DNA of 64,000 nt, taken from Lingula anatina. Lineage: Eukaryota > Brachiopoda > Lingulata > Lingulida > Lingulidae. Positions within the stretch are counted from its first letter, which is position 1, and every line of letters begins with the position of its first letter. Position numbers and translations under genes: made by a program. A model generated the notes under the pieces. It made no database searches. It saw only the letters and a program-made list of their open reading frames with translations, and was not told the DNA's origin. Location of the stretch: positions 174,633 through 238,632 of the forward strand of contig NW_019775684.1 in assembly GCF_001039355.2 (NCBI RefSeq). The letters are read 5' to 3'. Shown piece by piece: positions 1-11,775 of this stretch.

Positions 1-300
1 CCCCCCCCCCCCCGCCTCAAAATTTAGGAGGTCAGGGTCTACTTCATACGCTTTTGAAGATACATTGTAGGATATCGTTTTGTTTTTCTAATATTGCTAC
101 TATCTGTGTATAAAAGTTCAAGTCTCTGTCTTATTAGAATAAAGAAACGTGTGAACAATACTAGTGAATCATGAAACTTGAAAGTCAAAATCGATTACTG
201 TCTGTGTACAATATAGCTATTATCTGCAATGACAACAACAGCAGTATAAAAAATCGTATGTTGTAAAGAATCACGAAATGTACATTCTATATATGCTTAC

Positions 301-338
301 CCCAAGTCATCCAAAGAGTCCAACACGTCGTTTTCCAT
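301..338 (-). CDS. FAM98: FAM98 family protein, first coding exon only
   Basis: The minus strand carries ATG at 338 in a fair context (TGAAATGG), 12 codons, and a consensus donor (GG|GTAAGC) at 301/300. The peptide is MENDVLDSLDDLG, matching the N-terminus of the FAM98A/B/C family, which begins METDILESLEDLGYKG or MEGDVLDTLEALGYKG in human paralogues and also breaks near the G-Y. FAM98 proteins belong to the tRNA-ligase (RTCB-DDX1) complex and interact with PRMT1; that is family knowledge and not visible here. The rest of the gene lies left of the window. It is divergent to PSMD8. The match is short, so the call rests on this N-terminal motif, the start-plus-donor arrangement and the neighbourhood: human FAM98C is near PSMD8 on 19q13.2. 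Confidence 0.62.
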
Positions 339-607
339 TTCAGACGTGCGGAACAACTCGGGCAACGTCAATGTGCCAGTCCACCGGAAGTTCTACAGCT
401 ATTTTCTTCTAAAACAGAGAATGGGTGATGTATGTTCTCTATGGATTTATTTTTGGAAATAAACATATAGGCTATACAAATATATAATACTACTAAATTT
501 GAGCATTGTTTTGAAATAAAAATTTTATGACGAGTAAATTGTTTAGTAATAGAAAGCAATACAATCGCGATGTATGACAGACCACTCTTTATTCTGTTAT
601 AACAAAG
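339..607. promoter_or_regulatory. Divergent intergenic promoter region between FAM98 and PSMD8
   Basis: Only 269 bp separate the two start codons on opposite strands, so both promoters and 5' UTRs must lie in or extend across this stretch. The FAM98 side is locally GC-richer (about 339-400, with GACGTGCG and CACCGGAAG). CCGGAAG there is an ETS-type core, common in housekeeping bidirectional promoters. No TATA box is obvious at a convincing distance. The element assignments are inference. Confidence 0.5.
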
Positions 608-1975
608 ATGGCAGCTCTGAAAGAAGTTGTGTCGACTTATCAACAGTTAACCCAAGAATGGAACAAAAAGCCATCGGATTTAGACAAATGTGGCGCTCTT
701 CTTGGTAAATTAAAGGTGAGTGATACTTGGGAAATAAGTTGTCGAATTACAAATGTTAATGTTGGAGTTTTGTCTATGAAAACCGTCAAGTATCTTTTGT
801 TCTTTGGTGACGAGGGAAATGATGTTGATATTTGCTGAATCATAATAACATTATTTAGGTATCACCGTTCATTGGTACCCTGGAGAACTGGATATCATTT
901 CATAGTTCTTGGTTACGCATTAACCCTTTGATGATTCAATTTCATCTCACCTAGGTTTATCTGCGGATAATAATTTACTGATTTCTCTAGTCTATGCTCT
1001 AGGTCTTATTCAAACTGGCACCGTCGTTGGTTAGCACGAACTATAGAGCCCATCACAATCCAACTGCTGAAAGTAAACTTGGCAGCTCAGCAGTGGGAAA
1101 TAAGATTTTTCATATTAATTTTAGGTTGCATTGACGGGGCTTATGTTCTTGCCTACACAAGATACAGCAGCAACAAAACAGGAGCTCCTTGTTGCAAGTA
1201 AGTGGGTGATTGACAATACACAATTTTTGTAAAGCACTTCATAACATAATATCTTTTAATTGAAAAACCCTCTTTCTCGTGGCATTTTTTTGGGACTTGC
1301 TTGGATTGGATTCCTTGCCAGATTCCCTGTAAATCAGTGACCAAATTACGTATTAATATTGGGACTTTTTGTACCCCAATCCTTGGGTAAACCTCGCCCA
1401 CAGACATTTTCTTTAAAATGTGGTTTAACAGGCAATCCTGCATTTTTAAATTTGTGACGACATGTTTTGATTTGTAGGAGACATTCTTGAAATTGGAGCT
1501 CAATGGGCAATAGCAAAACGCGATATTCCAACATTTGAAAGATACATGGCCCAGCTGAAGTGCTACTACTTAGATTACAAGTAAGTGGAAGAAATTCATT
1601 AGTCTTAGTTTAAGAGGAAGTCCTTGGTTGTAGAGAAAAGTCTCATAGCATTGTAATTTGTTTATTACAAGTATTGAATATCCAAACTTCATTTAGACTT
1701 GTGAAGGTTCTTTACAAGATTCTTTACAATAACAAAGCTAATAAAACTCTTCTACACCAAACTTCATTTGAATTAAATTGTTAACATTGGTTTGCATTTT
1801 TTGAACCTGTAAAATGATGTGATATTATTTATGAAGAAAGTGAGAATTAATATATATATATTTTTAATATATGTAGAAATGATCTCCCCGACTCCGCATA
1901 CAAGTACCAGCTCTTGGGCCTGAATCTCCTTTGTTTGCTGTCACAAAACAGACTCGCAGAATTCCACACAGTAAG

Positions 1976-2019
<44 letters not shown>

Positions 2020-2733
2020 ATTAAGAATTATAAAGAATTATCATCACAACATTAACCATTGAGAATGTAGGAGATTAAAAGCAATTTTGTAAATCAAAAA
2101 TTTTTTTTCGTCACATTTTTTTGTTGGAAACTAACTGATGGTTTTCTGATATATTACATAATAATTTATGCCAATCTATTGTATAACTCTTTGAAAAAAA
2201 AAGAACATTTATATACAATAGAAAAGATTTAAAGCACTATGTAATTACTATATCTGTTTCATATTATGCAGGAGTTGGAGTTACTGCCTGTGAAAGATCT
2301 ACAAACAAATATATACATCAAGCATCCCATTTCAATGGAACAGTATTTAATGGAGGGAAGTTATAACAAGGTTAGTGAGATGTTAGTTCCTTCATCCCCT
2401 TTCCTAATTATTGTTGAATAAGGGGATCATCATGTTAAAATTAGCTAGAGGAAAAAATCCCAATTTGTTTGCACCAACACACTGTCACCATTGACCAATT
2501 GTTTTTAACTAAATTGTACACATTGGAAAGGCAAACTACAGAGGAAATAAGTGACTTTTTTTTAAACTGAATTTTTAAATGTAAGCTAGCATTTGTTTTT
2601 AAAGTATCTGCTGCCTGTAGTATATTGTATATTTTCACTAGTTTATGTTTATTTTCCAGATTTTTCTTGCAAAGGGGAATGTTCCAGCAGAGAGTTACAA
2701 TTATTTCATGGACATCTTATTGAACACTATCAG
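608..2733 (+). CDS. PSMD8: 26S proteasome non-ATPase regulatory subunit 8 (RPN12), 3' truncated
   Basis: Six coding exons join in phase: 608-715, 1125-1197, 1478-1580, 1877-1970, 2272-2370, 2660-2733. They encode about 184 aa starting [18 protein letters not shown]. Hallmarks of RPN12 are [58 protein letters not shown] and [16 protein letters not shown]8 is a lid subunit of the 19S regulatory particle with a C-terminal PCI (SAC3/GANP-type) domain. The last visible exon ends at the residue aligned with TIR, so roughly 75 C-terminal residues, including most of the winged-helix part of the PCI domain, are missing. A 24-base A run ending in a single N lies 80 bp after the last exon, and no matching exon follows, so sequence has probably been lost from the assembly. 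The start matches the short human isoform. Confidence 0.93.
1976..2016. repeat. (TA)n microsatellite in PSMD8 intron 4
   Basis: A run of about 20 TA dinucleotides starts a few bases after the exon 4 donor. A shorter TA tract precedes the exon 4 acceptor at about 1850-1864. Confidence 0.9.
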
Positions 2734-4382
2734 GTAATCATACTTAGGCCACACTTTTTTAATTTTATGGATGACATCCTGCGCGCGCACCGATTTTCGT
2801 CCGTTCTCAAAAAAAAAAAAAAAAAAAAAAANTCCTTTAAGGTCCTGTCCTGGCAAAATTGAAGTTTTAAATATATATCCTGAAAGAACATGGTCCATTT
2901 GAATGATAAGCAAATCAACCACTCATATTTGTCAAGGTATTTAACAGTACATCTGTCCTTATCTTTGAAAAGTTACTGATTAACAAGAAAAGTGGGCTGA
3001 TTCTAGGCAGGTTGCACATAATAGCTTTTACCTTGATCTACTCTATAAAGTACACATGCACCAAGAAACATGTGCAATGCCAAGATGTATAAATTTTTAG
3101 AAAAAGGGACAAAAAATGACAAGTTGAAATATGTTTTCATATAAGCTAGATATTTTTCATCCACCCTTAGTGAAAGGGAAAAGTTTCACCAGTGCAAAGG
3201 TCATGATCAGCGTAGCACACAAAGTTGTTTTTGAAACCGTTTCTAAATGAAAACCTTTCTTATCTACACATTAACACAATACTGGCATTCAACGGAAATT
3301 GATATTTGGGACAGGCAATCTCCTCAGAATTAAAGTCAATCTACAAATAAGCTGGCATAGGTGGCTTTATGGCTAATTTAGTGAGAAAAGTCACAAATTG
3401 TTTGGTGGTGTGTGTAGATATATGGTTAATATTTTTCTATTCTGACACTAAAACAGTATCCTGAAAACTGACTGAGCCTTAAAAAAATAATAAAGTACTA
3501 AAATGTTTTGGTTACTAACACTAAATTCTATTTTAGTCAACAGCCATAGTCATAAACACACTCATTTAAGTAAACAGATGTACGCAAGTAAACTACAAAA
3601 CAAGTTTACTACCTGAGCACATAAGTGCTCCTCGAATTGTTTACATGAAATGTCCAAGTTGAACTTATTTTAAGTATACAGGTACATCACCTCCATCTAA
3701 GACACGTGTTGAAGAAAGCATGTAGGAATTCAGAAGATAGGACCAAAATTATTACATAGCCACCCGAAAATTGAGATATATACCATGTCCATGGACAATT
3801 GAGTTCATACTGCCCATCACACACAAAAGGATATACCCCTTAATTTCTGTGTACTCAGTGGGTTTCACTAAGCATACATAAACAGTGTTTAATACAATTC
3901 ACATGTCAGAACTGTCCATGTGAACAAAGTCTGCTGATAAGAGAACATTGTGTTTTAACACTACAGATATAGGGATTATAGTTAGGGCCTTGACCTGTAT
4001 AGGTTTTATCAATATTATCAGTATGACGCAAGCATACTTATGGCCTTTTTTGGTGGTGGTTGTGGGGAGGGGGGAGACAGACACGAAAAAGAACAAAGAT
4101 TACAATGAACACTTGCAAAATTTGAAAAGAATTAATAATTCTGTTTAAAAAACACCACTGCATAAGTGATTTTGGTTCTTGCCAACAACTTCTGTACGGT
4201 TATTAATTGAAAATCATAATTGCTGAAAAAATGGAACCAATGAAGTGTTTGATATAGCTAAGGGATTTCTCAAATTGCCCCCGAAATTTTACCCACCAAA
4301 CCTAGATGCATATTTTATCAATTTAAACACACACATTTAATTTTTTAATAAAATCATTGCCATATAAAATGCAATTTGCTAT

Positions 4383-4417
<35 letters not shown>

Positions 4418-5491
4418 AGGGGGAGGGGGGTACAAGGATAAAAATAATTGTCTTACATCATTATGGTAGACAAGAACAATTTTATTGTAACATGAAGCGC
4501 ACAAGTTGAAAAGTTTGCTTGGTTATTGCCTGCTTTTTCTTTCTTTTTTAAGCTAAAGAAAAAGGGGCACCCCCGTAGCAAAGGGGGGGATTGGCACATG
4601 ACTTTTCTTAACCCCTGGATCTGCCAAACAAAACACCCATGTTGTGTCCTTACTCAAAATTAACCCATCAGACAAGGCAACCACCTTAAAGGTAAAGTCT
4701 GATAGATCACTTCATTCTGGAATCACATAGAGACTGGTTCCTTTGTCAAGTTCTATGTACATTGTCTGCTTTTTGGGGTTAAGTGAGGACACAGGAACCC
4801 TAGATGAGTCACCTTAATTGCCCCCAGAGACATAATAGATTCGGAACAAGGCCACAGACTTTTCCATACTCTAGTACATCAACATAAGGATGGGTGCATG
4901 GATATTGTGACTCCCAACAAAGTCACCACAAATACCCATTTGTATCTGGGTCAAGGTCTAGTACATTGTGCACAATAAAATATTACACACTTTAAGCTGT
5001 CAACTTCAAAATACTGTCTGCCATAAAAAATCGGAGTCTCTGGGGTCCCTGTAATGTGTTACACAACATGCGTCAATTGAGTCAAGTACAAAGAGTTGCT
5101 TTTTTCCTCTACCACTCCTACAATATTGTCGATTTAAACTGGCACCTAGTGCTACCATGTAACAAGTACCTTTTTACTCCTACTGTATATAACTATTTGG
5201 ACTTTGAACCATGTTGCCTTTGTCCTTTCAATGAAGAGGAAGCCCTATTACATGGTTCAATATGTTGCCAAAAGGATAATTTTTGGAAAATGCTTGATCA
5301 ACTAAATTATATTTTTTAATCATGTTTTTAACAATTATAGAAACCCAAGATATGTTTAATACATCAATCAATGAAAGAGCTGAAAACCCTGACTGCTTCA
5401 GTTTCTAATATCATAAGATATATTCATGTGCTACACAATTTAGCAGATACACCAGTCTGAGGATTATACATTCAAAAGTTACATTAATTAC
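2734..5491. other. Non-coding interval between two convergent truncated genes, with an assembly break at 2832
   Basis: This stretch should hold the last exons of PSMD8 (+) and of the LC3C-type gene (-), but I found neither in it. It starts with a poly-A run (2809-2831) ended by a single N at 2832, which looks like a contig join of unknown size. It contains a (GT)n tract at about 4385-4416 followed by a purine/G-rich tract. Short open frames here (for example 5056-5319) resemble nothing known and have no exon-like context. Confidence 0.7.
4384..4430. repeat. (TG)n microsatellite followed by a G-rich tract
   Basis: About 16 uninterrupted TG units run directly into a GGAGGGGGAGGGGGG tract. Confidence 0.9.
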
Positions 5492-6820
5492 CTGATGATT
5501 GTGACAAATTGTGACATTGTAAGTTCTTGTGGAACCAAAAATTTGGTCTTGTCTAAAATAGGCAAAGAACGTTCCTTGTGGTATCTCTCTACTATTACCT
5601 GAAATAAAGTAAGACAATTTGAAAAAGTAATAGTTATTGGTTACATTACTAGCTATTTGAATCTTTATTAGTTATATTCAACTGCAATCAACAGAATGAT
5701 TTAACATTTACTTCTTTATTTTAAGATCTTGATGGAAAGTCCCAGTCCTAATAATCTCAGATTGGAAAACTTAATTATTTCATTTAAGAAATGAATTATA
5801 ATAAATTCGGATGTCCAAATGAAGAAATTGGGCAATTCTTCAATCCCACCAAACCCCTATATATTTTTTCCATTTTTTCCGAGCAAAAATACTGTCTACT
5901 TATTCTATTTTTTATTCTCCAGCCCCAAGAAATTTGGTAAAATCCTCAATCCCTTGTGGTTATATTATCTGATATATGGACAACACGGCAAAAAAAGCTC
6001 CCACTGATTTGATTTTATCCCATGTTATCATGAACTGATCAACATCAGAGTGAGGATCTCTGAGCTAAATAAACTACTGATTCAGAATTTGAAGTCTTAA
6101 TTGCTACTTACTGGGACTTTTGAAGGAAACTTGGCTCTTATACCTGCTACCTCTTCTTTCCGTGTTGCTGAAATAAGTGCATAAATCATTATATGCCTTT
6201 ATGGGGAGCAGATCACAAAAACAAACTTATTAAGTTTATTCACTGATCAAAATTTCTGTGAAAATGCATACTACTGTACATATATATATACACTAGTACA
6301 ATCATGTAAAGTTTGCTTGGGATCGTATAACATTATTAAACCATATCAGAGAGAAAAGTTCATTATTCTAAATGTAGATGCTTCTTTAAGTCTACATCTC
6401 TTTTTCCTGTATCTCTACAAATCGTAAAATTACTGGCCTGCGACAGAAAACCCGGATTAAAACACGCGATGGGGGTACTTGTATCAGTTCGGACAGCTGA
6501 ACACTCTCGAACAGTCAAATATAATACTTTATGGTTCAAGTAAATATCTTAAATAAATATGTTGTTTGTTATATTTCATTTCTTCGTTATATTCCATCTA
6601 TTTGGAAGCGAAGTAAGAACTGCGGGACACTAGCTCATCCGATTTGAAACAAACTCCGCGATCAGCTGTTCAGCACAGATGCATAAGCATACGGAACACA
6701 TTACTTTTTTACAACTTCGTACAAAGAACTTTAAAACAACATTAGCCCTACAAAGTATTTACCGAAACTTTTTCTCTGCTTAAATGTCTTCCCCACTACA
6801 TCCATGTTGTCAGGCTTCAT
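5492..6820 (-). CDS. MAP1LC3C: LC3C-type ATG8 family ubiquitin-like autophagy protein, last exon missing
   Basis: Three exons join in phase on the minus strand: 6820-6763, 6167-6112 and 5598-5492, giving 73 full codons. The order is a short start (MKPDNMDVVGKT), the LC3 N-terminal helix motif FKQRKSF, EEVAGIRAKFP, then the ubiquitin-fold core with ERY, LDKTKFLVPQELT and a terminal TIIR. EEVAGIRAKFP and FLVPQELTM..QF..IIR match LC3C specifically; LC3A/B have QQIRDQHP and FLVPDHVNMSEL at these places. ATG8 proteins are conjugated to phosphatidylethanolamine through a C-terminal glycine and coat autophagosomes. The exon carrying that glycine and the DEDGF segment was not found between 2833 and 5491. 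The frame stays open upstream of the ATG to about 6950 but has no other Met, so Met at 6820 (or 6805) is the start. Family assignment is firm; subtype is by diagnostic residues only. Confidence 0.92.
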
Positions 6821-8047
6821 TCCTGAAAAAACTTGAGAAGGCTCACGTCCCAGGACACTTGTGTCAAATACGGAGACACTATGACGATTGCAATCCAAGT
6901 GACCTTTTTCTCCGGGGATTTGCTCTATAGCAGCAACGATTGGTTGAATAGCAGGTTAAAAATAGACAATGCACGTGACTATGAGATTTGAGAACAGTCA
7001 GAACCGTGTAGGCTAGTGCAACCAGATCAAGCTCTGTCGTGCGCAAAACAGGAAGAATATATGTGTAGCAAAGCCCGGCAAAAACGAATTCATATGAGGA
7101 AAAGGGTAGCATCTTAATCGATTGCACCGTTTAGGTTAAGTCATTTTATTTTAATAAAGGACAGAAAAACGCTGTGATATATTGCTGTTACAGAAATACA
7201 TTTTGTATCTAATATGATTTACATAGTATTTAGTTCAACTTACACAAAACAGATTTAGGTCTTGATAAAAAGCGTGTTTCAGTGTTTTTTCTTCCTCTTT
7301 CATTGCAAGCAAAATAAGGCTTAGATGTACCCTCTATCAGGACCGCAGATTAATTATGTTCAGCGCCAATCGTGTCATTGATCAGCCAGAGACACAACTG
7401 TATCTGTGAATATCGAGTGAAAAATCAACCTGCAGCAGCGGATTTAGAGGGGGGTCTTGACCCTTCCCCCTTCGTTTTCTTGTCCCATCTTAAAATTAGA
7501 ATTTTTACGCTTTGCATGTTTCAAAACAGTGTATTATTAAGAGTTAAATTTCTGGATTAACCTTGAAGGAAACAGATTTACCCTGGATACTCGTGGGTGA
7601 GAAGTTGTTTGGGTAGAGGTAATTAAGGTTGGCTTTATTTTATTATCAGAACTGAAGTCTTGTTCTAAGACCGCCAGAGGCTTACTTCAATATGAATGAG
7701 AAGTTAAGTATTATTCATTTCTTATTATTGGATACAGAAGCGTACAAATATTTAAATTTTATTTTCTGAAAATTTGTCTACAATAATGAAAAACATCTCT
7801 TCTTTTAATGGAATATTTTATTTCTTCCTCCATGTAATTTCTTCCCTTACATATTTGAAACCCGCAGTCGGTATTAAAACTGAATAGGTTTATTAAATAT
7901 TTCATTTACCTGTAGGGTCTATATGGAAGCAGCTGTAGGCATTTTAGCAATATTAATGTGAAGGCGACCGTACTGGAACCTTTGATGAGCATATGCTGAT
8001 TCATGAGTTGGAAAAGACTGAAAGAGGAGTTGTTCGGGGTTTAAAGA
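6821..8047. other. Divergent intergenic region between LC3C-type gene and MFSD13A
   Basis: It holds the 5' flanks of both genes. A possible remnant of a dispersed element lies at about 7434-7470 (CAGCAGCGGATTTAGAGG), resembling the end of the element at 51613-51830. I see no further gene. Frames around 7000 on the minus strand extend the LC3C 5' leader but lack a Met and meet a stop. Confidence 0.6.
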
Positions 8048-10831
8048 ATGGAATCGAACATCTATGCCTCAACTCTTGCTTACGCCTCCCTTACCTTGGG
8101 GACGACGATGATCAACAGGGTATTTATGTTTTACTACGTCAAAGTGTTCTTGAATATGTACAGGATTTCAGAGAAATGGTTCCGAATGGCGCAGATTGTC
8201 TTTATGTTTTGGAACGCTTTCAATGACCCATTGTTTGGCTACTGCCAGGACAATGTCCGAAGTGCTTGTCTGAGGAAACGACGTCACTTCATTCTGTTAG
8301 GTGCTCCGTTTCTGGCAATTTCATTTTTGATACCTTGGTTTCCCTGGGAAGTTTACAAACCGGGGTCCGTTTTATGCTCTGTACATCTAATTGTGTCGCT
8401 GTGTTTCTATGATGCTGTTTATACCTTTGTTCACTTGGCGCATTGTTGTCTGTTCACCGAAATGTTCAAAAGCCATGAAGGTCGCCTACGGCTAGTGAGA
8501 TATTCGCAGTTGGCTTCACTACTTGGTTCCACCAGTGTCTTTGCTGCCAGCATAATTTCGGAAGACCTCCACAATTTTGTCAGATTCCAAAAGTTCAATA
8601 TCGCTTTGGCTGCGGTGGGGTTTTTCTGTATGTACTACACTGGTAGAAACTGCCATACTCATTACGACCTAAAGACACCGAAGGAAACCGAACATACCAA
8701 CACAGAAAGAGAGGACTCCATTTGTTCCCTCATCTGGCAGCTCGTTACCCAGAAGAATTTAGTCGTATTTATATTTGTTAATTTTTTGCAAGAATTTCAC
8801 CGAATTTATCTCGCAAATTTTACTGCGATTTTAACAGAGGCCCTAGTCCCAGAAGATGCTCTACCACTACATTTTCGAAGTATTTTCTATGGCATGGCTT
8901 CGTCTCTTCCACAGGTAAGCTCTAAGCCCAAATTTATATTTTGATTTGATAAAGAATTTGAACAATTTCTTCTTCTTACTATTAGTGTATAAGATTGATT
9001 TTGGACCATAGTTTTAATATTATCAAGCATACTTACGTGTATATACGTATGTTAACATCCACTGCAACTACAACCGATTAGAAACGGCTTCAATGTCATT
9101 TTAGGGATTCTTTTTACCTCTCATTTCTATTTCTTGTTAGAACTGTATTTTTTAAAAGACGATTTTTTAAAAGTTAACTTTGCATTTCTTTTTCATAGGT
9201 ATTAGTCATATTTGGGACCCCACTTATAGCGAAGTTGGGTACATATTACGTAATACGTTACACTTTCTGCCTCCAAATCATTACATCATTGACCATGTTT
9301 TACATTGGGAAACAGAAACCGTGGATATTGCTGGGATTTATCCTTTTCGACAAGTGAGTAATTTAAAACGAACCTGAAACATTTTCTTGAAACACATTAC
9401 TTTTTCATTATATTTTTGTATATTTACATGGACGGAATAAACTGTAAGGATCTGATAATTCTTTTTTTTTTTTCGTCATTGTCGGGGGGGGGGGGGGGGG
9501 GGAGGGGGGAGGGCAGAAGAGAAAGATGACTTAAACAACTGCTTTATAACAATATTTATATCTACGAGTTTTGCTGAAAAAGATCGATTGGTTTGTTTTT
9601 CAGTATCGCAACATTTGGGAGCCATTCTCTGTATAATGTTTGTCTGTCTGATGTCATAGATGCAGATATGAGAGCGAACAACAGAAAGTAAGTAGTGTGC
9701 ATAAGAATACTGCGTATGAAAAGGATACATTGCTGAAATGAAGAACAAAATTATTTTAGATATGTGACATGAAATTGTTCTTCAACATTTGTGATCGAAA
9801 AGCATAGTATAATATGAATATGCCACGTTTAGAATATATTATTTAAAACGCTCTACTTGTGCGAAAAAAAGGAAATTCGAGACGACGCTGAGTTTCATGA
9901 TGGCTTGAGGTGGAAATAAACTTGGAAGTCGAACAGATTAAAAAATTAGGAGCTAGAAAACCAGTTTAACTACAATTTATTGAAGGAACTAAAAAGCCGA
10001 TGATTTAGTGGTGTATAGACCGAGATTAAACGTAGATCGTTCCCTATACCTTTCACATTGTCATTGGTAACGAATCAATTTTTCACCTCTTTATCAGCGA
10101 GTATGAAGCGATTTTTCGGTCTTTGGTAATCGTCTTTATTACTAATGCATGCGCAAAGAAGAAAAATTGGCATGTAATGTTACTTTCTTTCCGTTTCGGT
10201 TTTTTAAATAGAATTCATCATCCGCACTATTGCATCTATTCAATACGGTGCATAGTGTTCGTATCAAAGATATAATTTGAAAGTGGGTAGGTCCGGAATG
10301 GATTCTTAGGTTATCTCTCGCCAGCCTGAGCCTTTCTCTGCGTCGTCTCACCTTTTTACTTTATAAAAATCTGCTCCAGTATAGGTTCTTTATTTTTAGA
10401 AACCATTAAATCATATACGTTATTTTGCGGATTTTAAACTTTAGCTTACTTGTCATTGATAAATTCTTTTTTAACGGTTTTAATTATCCAAATGATTGAA
10501 CGAAAGGAAACTAGTCATCGAATATATTCTTCGTTCCAGACGCCCTCTTTCTTCGATGATTTATGCAACACTTACCGTCGGCATCAAACCAGCCTTCTCC
10601 ATAGCACCGATGCTGGTAGTTGGATATCTGAATAGCTATAGTTACGAACAATTCAAACTAGACAAGATGGCATCAATGCACAAGTATACGGACTTGTATG
10701 GGGCTATGTTTAGTACAATATGTTGGATACCGGTTGTCACGGCAACGTTGCAGATAGTTTTATGGTCCCGTTTTACACTACGTAATACACACCGCGCTGC
10801 CATTGCCCTACCGAATGTATCGGAACAGTAG
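8048..10831 (+). CDS. MFSD13A: MFSD13A/TMEM180-like major facilitator superfamily membrane protein
   Basis: Four exons join in phase: 8048-8914, 9199-9353, 9604-9687 and 10540-10831, giving 465 aa. The large first exon carries about seven of the expected hydrophobic segments. The sequence shows the MFS sugar-transporter-like (GPH group) motif WNAFNDPLFGYCQD, FTEMFKSHEGRLRLVRYSQLASLLGS and, in exon 3, LYNVCLSDVIDADMRANNRKR, all aligning with human TMEM180. Human MFSD13A is 517 aa. The shorter length here comes mainly from the loop regions and C-terminus. Its substrate is unknown; relatives are sodium- or proton-coupled sugar symporters. The first ATG (8048) begins MESNIYASTLAYASLTLGTT, whose hydrophobic first helix fits the family. 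A polyadenylation signal AATAAA occurs at 10980. The gene is convergent with BTAF1. Confidence 0.9.
9484..9511. repeat. Poly-G/GGA tract in MFSD13A intron 2
   Basis: About 18 consecutive G followed by AGGGGGGAGGG, preceded by a T10 run. It is a potential quadruplex former on the + strand. Confidence 0.85.
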
Positions 10832-11775
10832 AAGGACGTTGATGAAGATGGGGGAAAACCAACCAGCCCACAGCATGCAGAGATTTTCGAAACTTTTTGA
10901 AATTTCACGCAAAGTCCATTACGTAGAAAGGGGGATATCCTTTTAAATATCTATCATTAGATCGTTAAATTTTGTTCATAATAAAAAAAAAAAAGGATGG
11001 ATATACATATATTTATATTTTGCGCCTTCTTATCACATACAGGCCTACCCCTGAAATAAAAACGAAATCAGCACAATGCTGGGCTTCATTCATTACGTTG
11101 AGATAACCTCACAAAAATTCCATTTTATTTCAAGACATCAAATTGGTAATAAGGCATGCCAACAAGTCAATCATTTATTTCAAAGTCAATCGATAACAGT
11201 GAATAATGTAATAGTCTTCTTATTACCATTAGCAGAAATTTTTTCATGGCATTCAAATGTATACTTGAACCTTTTGCAATACCAAAAGAGCAATAAAAAT
11301 ACTGGTTAAATTAACTGAGAATGTTAGTCAACAAACCAATGTAACTGGTATGCATTTTGCATTCACTTTTTAGATAGCAACTTGATAATGCTTCTGAATA
11401 TAACCCGTCATTAGTCGAGCATGGTAAATGTGTCAACAAATGTGACAAAAAAATCATGTACGTCATTTGCATCAAGCGGAGCAATGGCTTTGGCATCCAA
11501 CATTTTAAATGTATATGGTTTTTATCAGTTCAAACCTTTTGAATATCAGTGAACATTTCATGATGCTCTGACTCAGAACTAATTATCAAATGAAATTTAA
11601 ACACAACTTCTAAAATTGAATGAAAAACAGAAACTGATCATAAATTGTATCACAAACTTGCCAAAAACGTACACAGGATCTTAAGTACTGCTGATCATAT
11701 CACAACATATTTACTGAGCAAAATACTTTTCATACAAATGAAGAATGTCAACAACTCATGGTTAAGCAGTCGATT
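10832..11775. other. 3' UTRs between convergent MFSD13A and BTAF1
   Basis: The MFSD13A 3' UTR probably ends after the AATAAA at 10980-10985. The remainder should be mostly BTAF1 3' UTR on the minus strand, with a reverse-strand AATAAA candidate near 11173. No further gene is seen. Confidence 0.55.

Noticed and set aside
5056-5319. 87-codon + strand open frame between PSMD8 and LC3C-type gene
   Set aside because: No similarity to the expected PSMD8 C-terminus or anything else I know, no acceptor/donor in useful phase; likely a chance frame.
6879-7127. 82-codon minus-strand frame upstream of the LC3C-type gene
   Set aside because: It is in a different frame from the LC3C leader, overlaps its probable 5' region and has no recognisable content.
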